64,000 bases of DNA, taken from Megalobrama amblycephala (lineage: Eukaryota; Chordata; Actinopteri; Cypriniformes; Xenocyprididae). Numbering within the stretch: the first letter of the stretch is position 1; each line of letters begins with the position of its first letter. A model generated the notes under the pieces. The model saw nothing but the letters and a program-made list of their open reading frames with translations. It was not told where the DNA came from and did no database searches. This document shows, one piece after another, positions 1 to 11,581 of the stretch. Location of the stretch: NCBI RefSeq assembly GCF_018812025.1, contig NC_063050.1:58168147-58232146 (forward strand). Reading direction: 5' to 3'. The position numbers were made by a program, and so were the translations under genes.

Positions 1-1130
1 GGTTAGACCCTGAATTTTGTAACCCTTTTCTATTGTGAGCAGCACCCATTTTGAAATATTTGGGAGAAGTTTCCATTCTGCCAGAAAATTTACTAAGGGA
101 ACCAGTCTCTTGAAACTGGCCTCTGGTGTTTTTTGAGCACTTGACTCAGCGCCCTGAAGCGGCGAAATGGCAAGAAACAGCCGAATCAAATGATGACCGG
201 CCCTCCATGGAGGGTCAAGGGTGGAGACCGCTGCACCCTGAAGCACACTAGGTGGCAGGGTTAGCACAATGGCCCCCTGAGGGCGCCGAAGAGGAGTGGG
301 TACTGAGTATTTTAATATCCGACCCTCTCTGGAGGGGGCTGCCCTCCAATGTCCCGCGCCACTGGCGTCAGGACCTCTTCGAAGCCTTCTTGGTGATAAT
401 TACAGTCCGCAGATCTGTCTTACCCTACAAAGACTTTAGCTGTGTCACCTGTCCCTGTCCCCAAGCTTTCTGCGGGGGAGCACGGGTGGCGACACTTTCT
501 TTGGATGAACGGTCAGACCAAAGCCCTGAAACAGTGAACCGGCAGGGAACATCTGAACTGACCGCTCTACAAACCTCCTCTTCTTGGAGGAACACTGGAA
601 ATCGCTGCACCCCGAAGCACACGAGGTGGCAGGGTTGGCGGACTGGTCTTCTTTCTTTTCTTTTAAATTCCTCGAAATTTAATGTATTCAATATTTCATT
701 TAATCCTCAAATTAAATGCAGCCAGCTTTTTCTTTTTTTTTTTGAATGACAGGCTGAATATATTAGAATACAAAAAGAATTATAGCTCGTAATAGTTCGC
801 AAGGGATTTTAGGGAAAGAGAGAAAGGGAAACTCCCATCTGCTCAGTTCCCTCCAAATATAAATACATTATATATATATATACACACATCACATTTATTA
901 CGGACACGTAATCTATGCGCAGCCTCGGCAAACGCGAGATCCGAGCCGTATATATTTTTTGTTGAAGACTCAATCCACACGCTGCCTCGGCAAGCACAAG
1001 ATCCGAGCCTTGCATTTGACTTTTATTCCCTCGAGAATAAAGCCAACAGGAGTGGAGCTAAAAAACTCCCGCTAGTGCATACTTCTCTTTACACTCCGGG
1101 ATATTTTTATGAATGAACACTGTCAATAAT
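1..1130. other. Unassigned sequence with local repeats
   Basis: I recognise no gene here. Two related segments lie about 374 bases apart: a core around 229-262 and another around 603-636 share 'cgctgcaccc', 'gaagcacac' and 'aggtggcaggg', suggesting a decayed repeat unit. A second, smaller repeat is seen at about 915-945 and 978-1008 (shared 'cctcggcaa' and 'agatccgagcc'). The open frames here are short and show no family signature. An AAAT simple repeat follows at about 1126-1147. Confidence 0.4.
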
Positions 1131-1344
1131 AAATAAATAAATAAATAATGGATGCGATTTGTGAAAAAAGCAGAGGGGGGATGTTTTGAAAAGTTTTTTT
1201 TCACAAACCACAGTGGAGCTATATACTCTTTTTTTGGCAGCTGTTACAGAAACATTTTTACAATAAATCTTCTAATTTAATCTTGAGATTTATAGATTAG
1301 ACAGCTTTGATCTTTGTATCACTATTTACAATGACACCATTTCT

Positions 1345-3271
1345 TAATTTCTGCAATTTCCGTTATTTTTTTTTTTTTTATTCTTTATTTCTTGAACAAT
1401 TTAGATTTATAACTATTTACATCAGAGCCCAAGATCCGCCCACATTCATAAGATACAGAGATAAGAGGAAAAAAAAAAAGAGAGGGGAATCATTGTTTAG
1501 AGGTATAACCAGTACTTCTCAAGATTTCAAGAGGTCTGATAAAGTCTCAATAAGGTCCAACCAAAACTGTACTGTCCTTCAGGTGGCGCCATGCACTTTA
1601 GCTGTGGTACACTCCAAAAGAGCAATGTCCAGCAAATAGGACATCCAAGTAGACGTAGCTGAGGTAGATGGCTCAAACCAAAGTTTCAGGATAACCTTTT
1701 TGGCAGCAGTGAGGGCAGCAGACAAAATCCTCATTTGATTGACAGACAGTGATAGCAAGGAATTATCCAACAAAAGAAAAAGCAGTGGATCCTTTCGGAT
1801 CCAGTCTTTAGAAGATCTGTCAATATGTCCTGCACCGAGGACCAAAACAACTCAATTCTAGAACAGTCCCAGAACATATACATATATATAACCTTGACTT
1901 GCACTGCTGCATAGGTGACATAAGGGGTCAGGCTTTCTTTTCATTTTATATAATAAACAGGGGGTGGCATACGCCTTATAGATTAACTTATAATGAATCA
2001 TTTGATGTGCTGGGTTCTTGAGGTAGCAAAACAATTTCTCCAGACAATGTCCCAGTCAATCAGAGTGTTAAGTTCTCTCTCCCAGAAGCTCTCAATAGGA
2101 ATATTTGAGTACTGTCGTACCACAAGTGATTTATAAATTATACTCACAATACCTCTAGAATCCATACTACAATCTATCCAGTTTATCATAGGATGAGGAG
2201 ATAGTTTAGTCGACCAGGGTACACCATATGCTGTCATTGCAGATCTCAATCTTAAGTACAAGAAAAACGAGAATCCTGGGAGAGAGAATTCATCTTTTAG
2301 AATCTTGAGGACTTGAGCCCATAATCATGGTATAGATCATTTAAAGTGTAAATACAACATTCAACCCAGCATTTAGAAATGAACGGTTTGTTACCAGTAC
2401 AAATATTATTATTATGCCAGATGGGGGTAGATTCACAGTAGAGATTTGAAACTCCCATAATCTTTTCTGCTGCTTTCCAGATTTTAATAGAATTACTTAT
2501 AATTGTACCAAACTTTTCCAGCACTTTCTTCGATATATTAGTAAAGGATAAATCTTGTAGATGTAATGGGTAAATAATATTAGCTTCTAGGGCCCGCCAT
2601 GGCACAGGGGAGTCAGCATCCATCCAAGTCCTAAGCGGCCTCATTTGGTATGCTAGATAATAGGAGCAAAAATCTGGTAGGGATAAGCCACCATGAGGTT
2701 TTAGCTGGTGCATAGATTTAAGACGAATTCTACGCCTTTCATTATTCCATAACAATTTTGTTACTGCCGTATTAAGTTTTTTAAAATAACCAATAGGTGG
2801 TGCCTGAGGTAACACTGAGAATAAAAAAAACTTACCCTTGGAAGTATATTCATCTTAATAGTGGCTATCCTACCATGCAGCGCCAAGCAGAGTGGAGACT
2901 AACAGAGAAGATTACTTGTGATCTTATCAAGGAGAGACTGATAGTTCCACTTGGAAATGCGAGATAATGAAGGAAAAACTCTAATTCCAAGATAGTTAAA
3001 CTGGTCACTAACGGGAATCATAGTAGGTAAGGCCTGAATCTCTGATTTGGCAGCTAGATTGAGGGGCAGAAGTACTGATTTGCTCCAGTTAATTTTATAA
3101 CCAGACAGCTTACCGAATGTATCAAATAATTTTAAGCATTCATTAACTGAATCTGTGATATTTGATACATACAATATAACGTCATTGGTGAAATTTTATG
3201 GGACGTATTCATACAGCTTATAGGTGCTATTTCAGGGCATTGTCTGATCGCTTGGGCCAGAGGCTCCAATC
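1345..3271 (-). pseudogene. 5'-truncated L1/Tx1-like LINE, ORF2 C-terminal half
   Basis: Minus-strand frames 2899-3174, 2297-2815 and 1579-1845 read in order as the post-catalytic RT and C-terminal region of an L1/Tx1-type ORF2. Visible signatures are 'SGYKINWSKS' (RT thumb side), 'FNYLGIRV', 'LLWNNERRRIRLKSM', 'GGLSLPDF' and a terminal 'AAKKVILKLW'. Upstream, 'LAQAIRQCPEIAPI' is readable until a deletion or frameshift near 3185 removes most of the YADD catalytic box, leaving only 'DVILYVSNI'. The endonuclease and the RT fingers are absent, so this is a dead 5'-truncated copy. Its 5' break abuts a different repeat at 3272. The 3' limit near 1345 is approximate. Assignment to the L1/Tx1 group is from motif memory only. 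Confidence 0.75.
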
Positions 3272-3365
3272 AAGTCAAGTCAAGTCAAATTTATTTATAT
3301 AGCGCTTTTACAATTGGTAATTGTTCAAAGCAGCTTTACATATTAGAAGCACAGAAAAAAGAGAA
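3272..3365 (-). repeat. LINE/SINE 3'-tail-like repeat with AAGTC pentamers
   Basis: A run of 'aagtc' pentamers is followed by 'tttatttatatagcgctttt' and 'caaagcagctttaca'. Read on the minus strand this is the common fish LINE/SINE tail that ends 'aaaagcgctatataaataaa' plus a short tandem repeat. It sits directly against the broken 5' end of the L1-like LINE. A related tail is at 36882. Confidence 0.55.
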
Positions 3366-3738
3366 GTTGTTAAAATAAATTGGCCATAATAATTAATTAT
3401 TATAATAATTAATAATAATAATAATAAATATTCTGTTGCCATTTGAAATTAGAGGCAACCACTTAATTTAATCATGATCCAAACACAGAGTGTAAGTTGA
3501 TAGAGTAGTATGAGCAGTTTTTTTTTTTTTTTTTTTTAAATAGATTGTATAATTTGAACATTTAAAGCAAAAACAAAATGGTTTAGACTTTAGATTTGTG
3601 AATTTATGCTACACAAGACACCTGGACAAAACAAAACGACAGACTGAATGAAAATGCAAATTCACTCTCTGACAGTAGGTGGCACTTACTGAACAGCAGC
3701 AGTTTCGTTGGCTACTGCTGTACACAAAGCAGCGCTGC

Positions 3739-4072
3739 TGTCAGGATTCTGTACTTTGTCATGTCTTTTATTTTGTAATTTGCCGTTCATGTTCTTTTAC
3801 AGTTCTTGTCATGGTCCTTGTAGTTCTTTCAGTCCATGTTAATTAGTTCCAGGCGTTTCTTATCTCAAGTAGGCCTATTTAATCATGTGCTTTATCTTGC
3901 CCTGTGTGGATCATTATTGATTCATACATGTGCCTTTCATGTGGTTACTGGTTGAGGCCTTGAGTATATACTTCATGTCATGTGTTTCATTGTCAAGTTA
4001 TGGATATTTCTCATGACTGGAGCTATTAAACATCTTTCTATCTGCATATAGATCCAGACTTTTGTTTGACGT
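3739..4072 (+). mobile_element. Probable solo LTR (Gypsy/BEL type)
   Basis: The segment begins 'tgtcaggattctg', is rich in T and G, and contains 'attaaa' at about 4026, a layout typical of cyprinid LTRs. The same 'tgtcaggatt' start is seen, in minus orientation, at 56700 for the LTR of the Gag-only element. No internal retroelement sequence follows and I could not define a target duplication, so the right end is approximate. It could be a degraded LTR of another family. Confidence 0.4.
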
Positions 4073-4459
4073 TTTGAGGCCACGTTTTGAGCTGCCCTTA
4101 TAAACACTAGTTTGTACACAGGTAAGAGGAGGGAAAAATTGTATAAAAACTTTTTTGAAGACAGCCAGTTCCCTTTGGATACACATTTATATAAATCCCC
4201 ACCCCCAAATCATTATGTATATTTTTTCTGCCTATATTTTGAGCATCTCAAACAGTGAACTTGCTGTGGCTGGTACAGTATTTGCTCTGTTGGCGTGTCT
4301 GCGTTTTCTTCTTTGTGTCCATCTCTGGCCTGTGTTAACATCCTGTTTACAGACTTCATACACAAATGACATTTTGGGAAATATTGCAATGCGTTTTAGT
4401 GTAGAATAGAAGGATCAGCCAAAATAAGACTAAAAACTGATCATGTCTGGTTCCGTTTT

Positions 4460-4490
4460 ATGGCTGGTCGACCGGTGCATCTCTAGGGTT
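4460..4490. repeat. Possible hAT-type terminus remnant
   Basis: The string 'ccggtgcatctctag' matches the right terminus of the hAT-type element ending at 62572 ('atcggtgcatct'). No partner terminus was found nearby, so it is at best a fragment. Confidence 0.25.
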
Positions 4491-4633
4491 AATATTGCAA
4501 CTAATTTGATATTAAATTTGACTTTAAAATATCTGAATTTTAAGCAACTCATTTCAACTGTACAAAAAAAGAAAATAAAGTGATTGATGACTACACTTAA
4601 TAAATGGCACAACTATTGTATCTATTGATATTG

Positions 4634-4790
4634 TGTCACAGTGGTTGCAACAAGAATGAGTCTGAGCAGGATCTAGTTGCAGCAGTAAAACTTTATTAAA
4701 AAAATAACTCAAATAAACAAACACCCAGGAGAGGTGAAGAGATGACTCCTAACTCCTGCGAGGACTTTAGATGACACAAACTCTGAATCA
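4634..4790 (-). mobile_element. LTR fragment, minus strand
   Basis: Starts 'tgtcacagtggttgcaac' and runs through 'gcagcagtaaaactttat'. The same sequence is at 25339-25610 and a diverged version at about 28760. On the minus strand the LTR would end '...gttgcaaccactgtgaca'. Only the terminal part is present here. Confidence 0.5.
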
Positions 4791-4897
4791 ACATGCACCA
4801 ATGCTAAATTTTCTATATATTGTAATCATTATGTTCACAACTTGTAATAATTACTTCAATGAGCTCATTGATTCTGCCTAAAATTAATACATTATCC

Positions 4898-5148
4898 CCT
4901 GGTTTCACAGACAAGGCTTAAGCCTAGTCCCAGAATAAAATGCATGTTTGAGCAGTAATTGAAAGTAAAGTGCACCGACATAAAATATGTTACTGCTATT
5001 GTTTTGTCTCAAGATGCACACCAGTAATGTTTTTTTTTCTTTCTTTTTTTCTAGGTTACGTTTATAAAAGCTACTTAAATGTCCTAATTGAACTAAGGTT
5101 TAATCCTTTAATCCTGACTTAATTTAAACCCTGTCTGTGAAACCGGGC
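4898..5148 (+). mobile_element. MITE, copy A of an inverted pair
   Basis: Bounded by inverted termini: left 'ctggtttcacagacaagg', right 'ccctgtctgtgaaaccgg'. Internal 'tataaaagctacttaaatg' and 'aagatgcacaccagtaat' recur in reverse complement in copy B at 5280-5512. It has no coding capacity. Superfamily was not assigned because the target duplication is unclear. Confidence 0.65.
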
Positions 5149-5279
5149 CTATGTTAGCTAACTGTGTGATTTGTATAGGTACATGAATGAAATACATTAC
5201 TTGGACACAGTCACCTCTGATAAAGGATCACACTAAATTGTGACACATGCATTTTCTTTAAAGATGCTTTGAAACTATG

Positions 5280-5512
5280 GCCCAGTTTCACAGAAACCAG
5301 GATTAGGCCTTAGTTCAATAAGGACATTTAAGTAGCTTTTATAAACGTAACCTAGAAAAAAAGAAAGAAAAAAAAAATTACTGGTGTGCATCTTGGGAAA
5401 AAACAATATCACTGATATTTTAAGATATGTCAGTACAATTTGCTTTCAGTTAAAACAGCTGAAACATGCATTTTAGTCTAGGACTAGCTTAAACCTTGTC
5501 TGTGAAACCAGA
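5280..5512 (-). mobile_element. MITE, copy B of an inverted pair
   Basis: Starts 'cccagtttcacagaaacc' and ends 'ccttgtctgtgaaaccag'. It is the same family as 4898-5148 but in the opposite orientation, with about 130 bases between them, so the two form a long imperfect inverted repeat. Confidence 0.65.
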
Positions 5513-6490
5513 GGTATATCCATTGTGAAAAGTACTATACAACAACAACAACAACAACAAAAAAAAAAACAAAAAAAATGAATTGAACAAGGAACTAAAC
5601 ATTTACACAACATTGTTTTCAAAAAAACCCAAAACATTTTATGCCTTTTGTCCGTTCCTTTACACAACAACAGTGTTTTGGGGGCCGGAAAATGGGATTC
5701 AAAGTGTAAGTTTTTGAAAACAGTTTTTGAAAACAATTTGTGAAAACGGTGACGTCATGTGCATGTGTATTATGTCTTCAATCTATAGTATTGTTTCTTT
5801 ACAAACTGACATTGCCAACTACTGGCCTGGCATGAATAATATAGCATTTTTTGCAGATCAGTGTAGCATATGCACACGTATCAGGATAATCAATAAACTT
5901 TGGAGTTTTCAGAATGCTTTTAACCTGATGAACTGTGTTTGTAAATCACTAAATCAGCTCCGGCCAGCTGTAACATTCGGCAGGTTTGTGGACCCGTGAG
6001 GGTAAACAGAAAACTCCAACTTCCTCACTTTGGTGACTTCAAAGGAACACTACCCCCCAGAGACTGTCCAGAACACATTCCAACACACACACCCACACAC
6101 AAACACATACAGAAACACACAAACATACACTTTTGACTGTATATGTAAAATACAACTATGCCAAAATATATCCATCATGTATTTAGAGCGTATGCATGTT
6201 TCCTAGTGTTTAAATGAGTGTATTTGTGCTAGTGTGCATTTTAATGATGGAATTTTGTCTGTAAACCATAACTTCTGTTCTATGCCTTTCTGATCTATCG
6301 AGTTTGATCTCTATGTAAAGCTCCGGACTCGAGCTATTCACTGAGATAGGTCACATAGCTGACAAATGCATTTTTCTATATGTTTAATGATATTGTGAAG
6401 AAAGCACTCCATCTCGAAATCCGATCTGATAGTCATTAGGTATGTAAATTCAGCTTGGAGACAAGACAAAGAAATAACTTGCCCGCCAAC
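5513..6490. other. Unassigned AT-rich DNA with simple repeats
   Basis: Contains an AAC/A-rich run at about 5541-5578 and a CA-rich stretch at about 6070-6130. No open frame here has a recognisable motif. The rest looks like unique intergenic or intronic DNA. Confidence 0.4.
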
Positions 6491-8076
6491 TTTGCAGCAA
6501 TGTCATTGGCTATTCCACCTCAAGGAGGTGTGTCGGCTTATCTATCATAAAAAGGGGCACCAGGATTCTTCTGTGTGTTCTCCCGACGGCCCTGAATCAT
6601 CCATCGCCCACTCACGCACGTCTCTCCCGGACGTCACGGCGACCACGCTGCCATCGCGCTTCATCTTCGGGACCACCATCTTCCAGCGAAACTAACTCTC
6701 AAGTCCTCAGTTCAAACCTTCCCGCGGAAGAAGCCAACGAACTGCACCAGCGCTAAACTGAAATTCGACACGCACAACCAATGCAAGTATACTGCCGTTT
6801 CTCAATCTTAGATAATAAAAGTGATTTCCGTGCTGGCTTCAAGGACTGTTTTGTAAGTTTTGCTACTTGCCTTCTGTCTTTCCTTCTCTACTTCCACTCT
6901 TGTACATATGTGTGTATATTCTTGTATATATATTAAACGTTCAACTGCGATTTTAGCCCCATTTTGCCTCGCGCAGGTTTTGAGAAATCGCCGACAAATG
7001 CCCGAAATCACAGGAAATCGGTGCTCGTTCACGCGAGTGACAACACGCAATGTGAATGACAACGATCTGAGAGAATGCGAGAGATATTTGGCAGCTAAAT
7101 ATACCTGTCTGATTCAAACTCCCTGTGTGAAAAGTGTTGACTGAAAACTCATCGGCGATGACCGACAGCCAATGAGAGAGCAAGATACAGAGCAGCAGAT
7201 AGGGGAGGAGTTATGACCACAACAAGCCACTGCTTCATTCACATAAACATTACAATTTCAAACGGAAACAAAACACCATTTGTGCTCCACAACAGGCATT
7301 GAAAAGTTATGTATTTACCTCAACTCTCGTTGGAACACACTCCACAGTCTACCCAACCATTTCCTCCTCCATATTTTCTTTTCTTTTTCTTATATTCACT
7401 GCAAATCAGCGCACAGGCAACTGTATTAAGTTTTGCGGACTACCATTTTTAATAATAATAATACTTGCCTTCTGTCTTTCGTGTGTTTGGTTGTGAAACG
7501 TAGTTTCTGCCAGACAGAGTTGTCGGCGATTCTTCCTATTGTAAAGTCATGCACTGAAACCCTTGTCGCCGACATCGTAGTTTGAACACAGCAGCAACTG
7601 TGTGGCCAAGATATTCAGTGTGAAAAGAACAGTGACCCGACTACTTTGAAAATAGTCTACTCGGCTTTAGACGTATAACCTCTGTATTCGTAGTTTGCAT
7701 ATATTAAAACGTTATTCATGCTCGATTGTTCTGTTTGTTCTTTCAACTGAAGACCAAGTCACTTTAACGTTTTTCGATCGTTTTATGCTTTGATGCTATA
7801 ATATGAATTTATTCTCATGGCCAGAGAATAACTCAGTTCATAATATTCTATGAGAAGCAACGGTTTGCTGGACAAGCTGGTAGTTTCTCTAAATAATTAT
7901 TGAACCTGAACTAATCATATATGTAATTAATTATAATTCGTTGTAATTGATTCACAATATATGTTTAATTCCCCCTTGGGTCGGTATATGCATCATCATA
8001 AATCATAAAGATTTATGATTTATCATATTCATATATCTAACCCATAAATTGATTAATAACTGTACGAACCGCTACA
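6491..8076 (+). mobile_element. Possible degraded LTR, copy 1
   Basis: The layout parallels the sequence split across 17813-18043, 18951-19359 and 24766-25101. Both show 'tcattgg', then 'aggtgtg', a TATA-like A-rich box ('tcataaaaagg' here), then 'aatgcaagtat', later 'tggccagaga' or 'tggccatgaa', and a terminal 'ccctttg/ccccttggg ... cgctaca'. This suggests an LTR, but the match is patchy. The segment 6840-7620 also holds a doubled 'acttgccttctgtctttc' (about 6866 and 7467) that I cannot assign. Boundaries are uncertain. Confidence 0.35.
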
Positions 8077-8159
8077 TCGTTACATCAGTGTGACTGGGGA
8101 TCTTTTAAAAATGTTGTTGTCTGTATGCAAAAGTTTTTCCTTTTTTAGTACATCATTGT

Positions 8160-9117
8160 CATGTAAACCTACCACAAACAGGGAGTATATATACAGAGAC
8201 TAAATGAGTGAGTTAACAAGAGGCAGGTGGACACAATCGGTTGCTATGGAAACAAATAAGGCCAGGAGGAACCAGGGAGGCGACCGACTGAGGTGGAGCT
8301 GTTGGAGTTGAGGACCCATGCAGAGCCAAAGAGCCAACAACCCAGGGTGACACCACTGTACTGAAGGGCTGAGGCAGAACTGCAGGCTCGCGGGACCAAG
8401 GTGGAGACAGGGATTCGGCAGACCACAGGACAATGGTGGAGCCTGAGGGAAGGAAGACCAAAGGGGTGGTGGGATGAGACGTAGCCCTAGGAATGGCAGT
8501 CAGTGCACAACCAGGGTGATGACTAAACAAGGTGGAGCCAGAGGGAGCCCGACACAGCTATGGTGGAGGAAGCGTAGAGCCAAGGTGGAGCTGATGGATG
8601 GACAGGGCGAGGTCGAGCCCAGGACACGGAGGCTCAAGGCGAAGCCATGGGATCAACACAGCAAGGTGGAGCTTGCAAACTGGAAGCACAAGACAGATCT
8701 GAGCTGCATGGTGTGACCAACGAAGGAGGAGCCAAAGGCCTGAAGGGAGCCAGCGGAGGTGGAGCCAAGGAACTGGATGGTGTTGGCAGAGGAGGGAATG
8801 GGAGGCTGGGCAGAACCATCAGCGATGAAGGAGACTTGGAGATGAGCATGACTAGTGGCGATCGAGACTTGGAGCTGGGCAGGACCAGCTGTGACTGGAG
8901 ACTTGACATAATCCAGATCATCATACCAACATGTGGGGACCGGCTCTAAGCTCTGGCTCTAGGTTTGTGGCGGGTACGGGCTCAAAATGTCTGTGTTGGA
9001 TTCTGGCATAAAGTCTGTGGGGGGGCATGGCTGAAGACTGCCTGGACTCTGGGTCCGCATGGTCCAGTGGAGGATTAGGGGTGATCTTGGCTGGAATGAG
9101 TATGGAAGGTGTGGAGC
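8160..9117 (-). mobile_element. 3' part of Gag-only LTR element with LTR fragment
   Basis: On the minus strand a serine/proline/leucine-rich reading region (frames within 8213-9216) contains 'MPESNTD' followed by monotonous 'SLAPPPLAPF'-type text, matching the tail of the larger copy at 54048-55350. It is followed at 8160-8262 by 'tatatacagagactaaatg' and 'ggtggacacaatcggttg', which match the LTR at 25490-25600. On the plus strand the block reads as imperfect 'ggtggagcca' repeats. The N-terminal Gag part is missing. At 9118 the sequence is interrupted by the insertion at 9118-11836. Confidence 0.55.
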
Positions 9118-9167
9118 AGGCGTCCTCCTGAACAGAGACACGGGTGGCAGCAGCAGAAACAATGTCA

Positions 9168-9735
9168 ATAATAATAATAATAATTCCTTACATTTATATA
9201 GCGCTTTTCTGGGCACTCAAAGCGCTTTACATATTGAAGGGGGAATCTCCTCAACCACCACCAATGTGCAGCATCCACCTGGATGATGCGACGGCAGCCA
9301 TATTGCGCCCACCACACACCAGCTTATTGGTGGAGAGGAGACAGAGTGATGAAGCCAATCACTGTATGGGGATGATTAGGAGGCCATGATGGACAGAGGC
9401 CAATGGGCAAGTTTTGGCCAGGATGTCGGGGTTACACCCCTACTCTTTTCGAAGGACATCCTGGGATTTTTAATGACCACAGAGAGTCAGGACCTCGGTT
9501 TAACGTCTCATCCGAAGGACGGTGCTTTTTGACAGTATAGTGTCCCCATCACTATACTGGGGCATTAGGACCCACACAGACTACAGGGTGAGCACCCCCT
9601 GCTGGCCTCACTAACACCTCTTCCAGCAGCAACCTAGTTTTCCCAGGAGGTCTCCCATCCAGGTACTAACCAGGCTCAGCCCTGCTTAGCTTCAGTGTGC
9701 AACCAGTCTTGGGCTACAGGGTGATATGGCTGTTG
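9168..9735 (-). mobile_element. SINE3 element (5S rRNA-derived SINE)
   Basis: On the minus strand the head (9735 to about 9639) matches 5S rRNA, including 'ggatgggagacc' and 'gaagctaagcagggc' (as 'gctaagcagggctgag' here), the internal control region of a pol III gene. The body contains 'gtatagtgatggggacac' and the tail ends 'gcgctatataaatgtaag' plus ATT repeats. ATGTCA flanks it at 9162-9167 and 9736-9741. The uninterrupted site 'acaatgtcagccaca' is present at about 19503, which confirms both ends. SINE3 is an established fish family with a 5S-derived promoter and a LINE-like tail. Confidence 0.9.
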
Positions 9736-10023
9736 ATGTCAGCCACAGAGGTGTGGAATTACGTCAAAATTAATGATGACAACACACACATTGTGAACTG
9801 CATGCTTTCAATCACAATTCGTTATCGATTAGTGAAGGCGGGATAGGCAGAATTGCGCTGAATGACAGACCAGAAGCACTCTCTCTCTTTCTTGCGTGCG
9901 ATCCTAGTTCTCTCAGACAGCGCGTGATCAGTTCTCCTCGTGCCTGAATGGTCATGCACACATAGTTGTCAAAATGTCCATGGTGTGGAGTATCTCACGT
10001 AAGTACAGTCGGTTATGGCTTAA

Positions 10024-11581
10024 CACTCTGAGGTCTGAAAACGCGCCGGCGCGTTTTGCAGGTTTTTTTTCACATTGCAGCAAAACAGACTTAAAATACT
10101 CCGTCATTTTTTGTCATAGAGACATAAGTAATATATCAATTGAAACTATAGAATATCTTCTTTTATTTGTATACACTCAGAGTAAAAACACAATGTTGTG
10201 CTTTTTGTAAAATAAAGAAAACTAACATGATGCGTGATTTCTCCTCTCCCTCTGAACGAAGTCCAATCTGATAGTTCTCAGAAAATGAACTGTAACTTAG
10301 TGAATACTAATCACAGAAAAGTTAAACTTATGTCTAAAAAAACGTTAAGATGTCAGGTTTTAAATCATTTAAGTCAAATCGAAAACAAACCTTCTGTGTT
10401 TATGTAATCTGTATGAAAAGAGAGCCATGTCAGAAGTCCGTGATTCAGCTCATTATCTGCTAATGAGGCCACGCCCACGGAGCCAGCGCTATTCAGACGC
10501 AAATTCAGAGGCAATACATGCATTCATCGTCTCAATCGTGTATTTATTGTCTTGAAAAGTGTTTATCTGGATGTAAAAGTCATGGTTAGGGAGCTCTAGA
10601 AGACATGCAGTTAGTTCCTGTTTTCTTTTCTTCTACAGATGAATTTTAGATGAGTTTTTGTTTCTTTAGCGCCCTCCGGCTGCAGTATGAATTGGAAATT
10701 CCATTCATGGAATAGACTCTTCTTCTTTTAGATGAATTTGTGGACTAAAAATGCACAGAGAGCGCCCTCCGACTTCAAGGATGAATTGAAAACACCAGCG
10801 CTCATAGTAATGACAATGAATATTAAATAAATATAACTTCTCTGTATAGAAAATTGACATAAGCATATGAGAATACAATATTTCTCCAAATGTGCATGCT
10901 TTTAAACTAAAAGCCTATATTCAGACTCTTTGCATCACAGAAATACATTTATTTTAAAGTATAATATAAAACCATTACTTTATATTGTAATAATATTTTT
11001 CTGTATGTTTCATATATCATGATGAGCTTGAGACATCACAGAAGGTTTTTTTCACAGCCTACCTGACTGAAATGCCTCATTAATATGCAAGTCATTTCAG
11101 CTCATTACTATCCAATTCTTTTGTCTTCTCAGGTGAGAATGGCCTATTTTTCAGTGGTGATTCACGCCTCCATGCATACTGTGTTTCTTGGCAAAAAGTG
11201 TCTTACAAAAACTAAATCAATATATTGTTTTATATGAAGGAGTAGGCAGCATAATTTTTACATAATTTTGAAGCAAAAACTCTAGTCTACAACCTCCAAT
11301 ACCCAAAAGTCTTGTGAACACAGATTTAATATACTTATTTTGGCCTTATTTCAGTGACTTAAGTTTTTTGTTTTTTCAGTAACCACGCATAAACATTATT
11401 CCTTCAAAAACACAAACATGTACATACATGTTCCTCACATATTATTGTAGCCTAGTTTGTGCTGAATACAGTGTAATGACACTTTTGTCATTTATATGTT
11501 TATGAACAACTGAAAAAAGCACAAATGTCAGAGCATGTCAAAACTTCTTCAGGCCCCAAATCAGCCTCAGACTCCAGAGGG
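10024..11581. mobile_element. Non-autonomous piggyBac-like element, 1558 bp
   Basis: The element is flanked by TTAA at 10020-10023 and 11582-11585. The homologous stretch near 19790 has a single TTAA and no insert. Terminal inverted repeats are imperfect: left CACTCTGAGGTCTGA, right (reverse complement) CCCTCTGGAGTCTGA, 12 of 15 matching. Next to the left terminus is the GC palindrome 'acgcgccggcgcgt'. No transposase frame is present. The TTAA duplication fits piggyBac (Kolobok also uses TTAA); the short CCCT-type terminus favours piggyBac. Confidence 0.8.

Noticed and set aside
252..749. Plus-strand 165-codon open frame near the window start
   Set aside because: It crosses a local DNA repeat and has no motif, no conserved-looking composition and an overlapping minus-strand frame; likely chance.
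9639..9735. 5S rRNA gene on the minus strand
   Set aside because: The similarity is real but confined to the head of a SINE3 with LINE-like tail and target duplication, and the 5S sequence is altered in its first third, so it is not a functional 5S gene.
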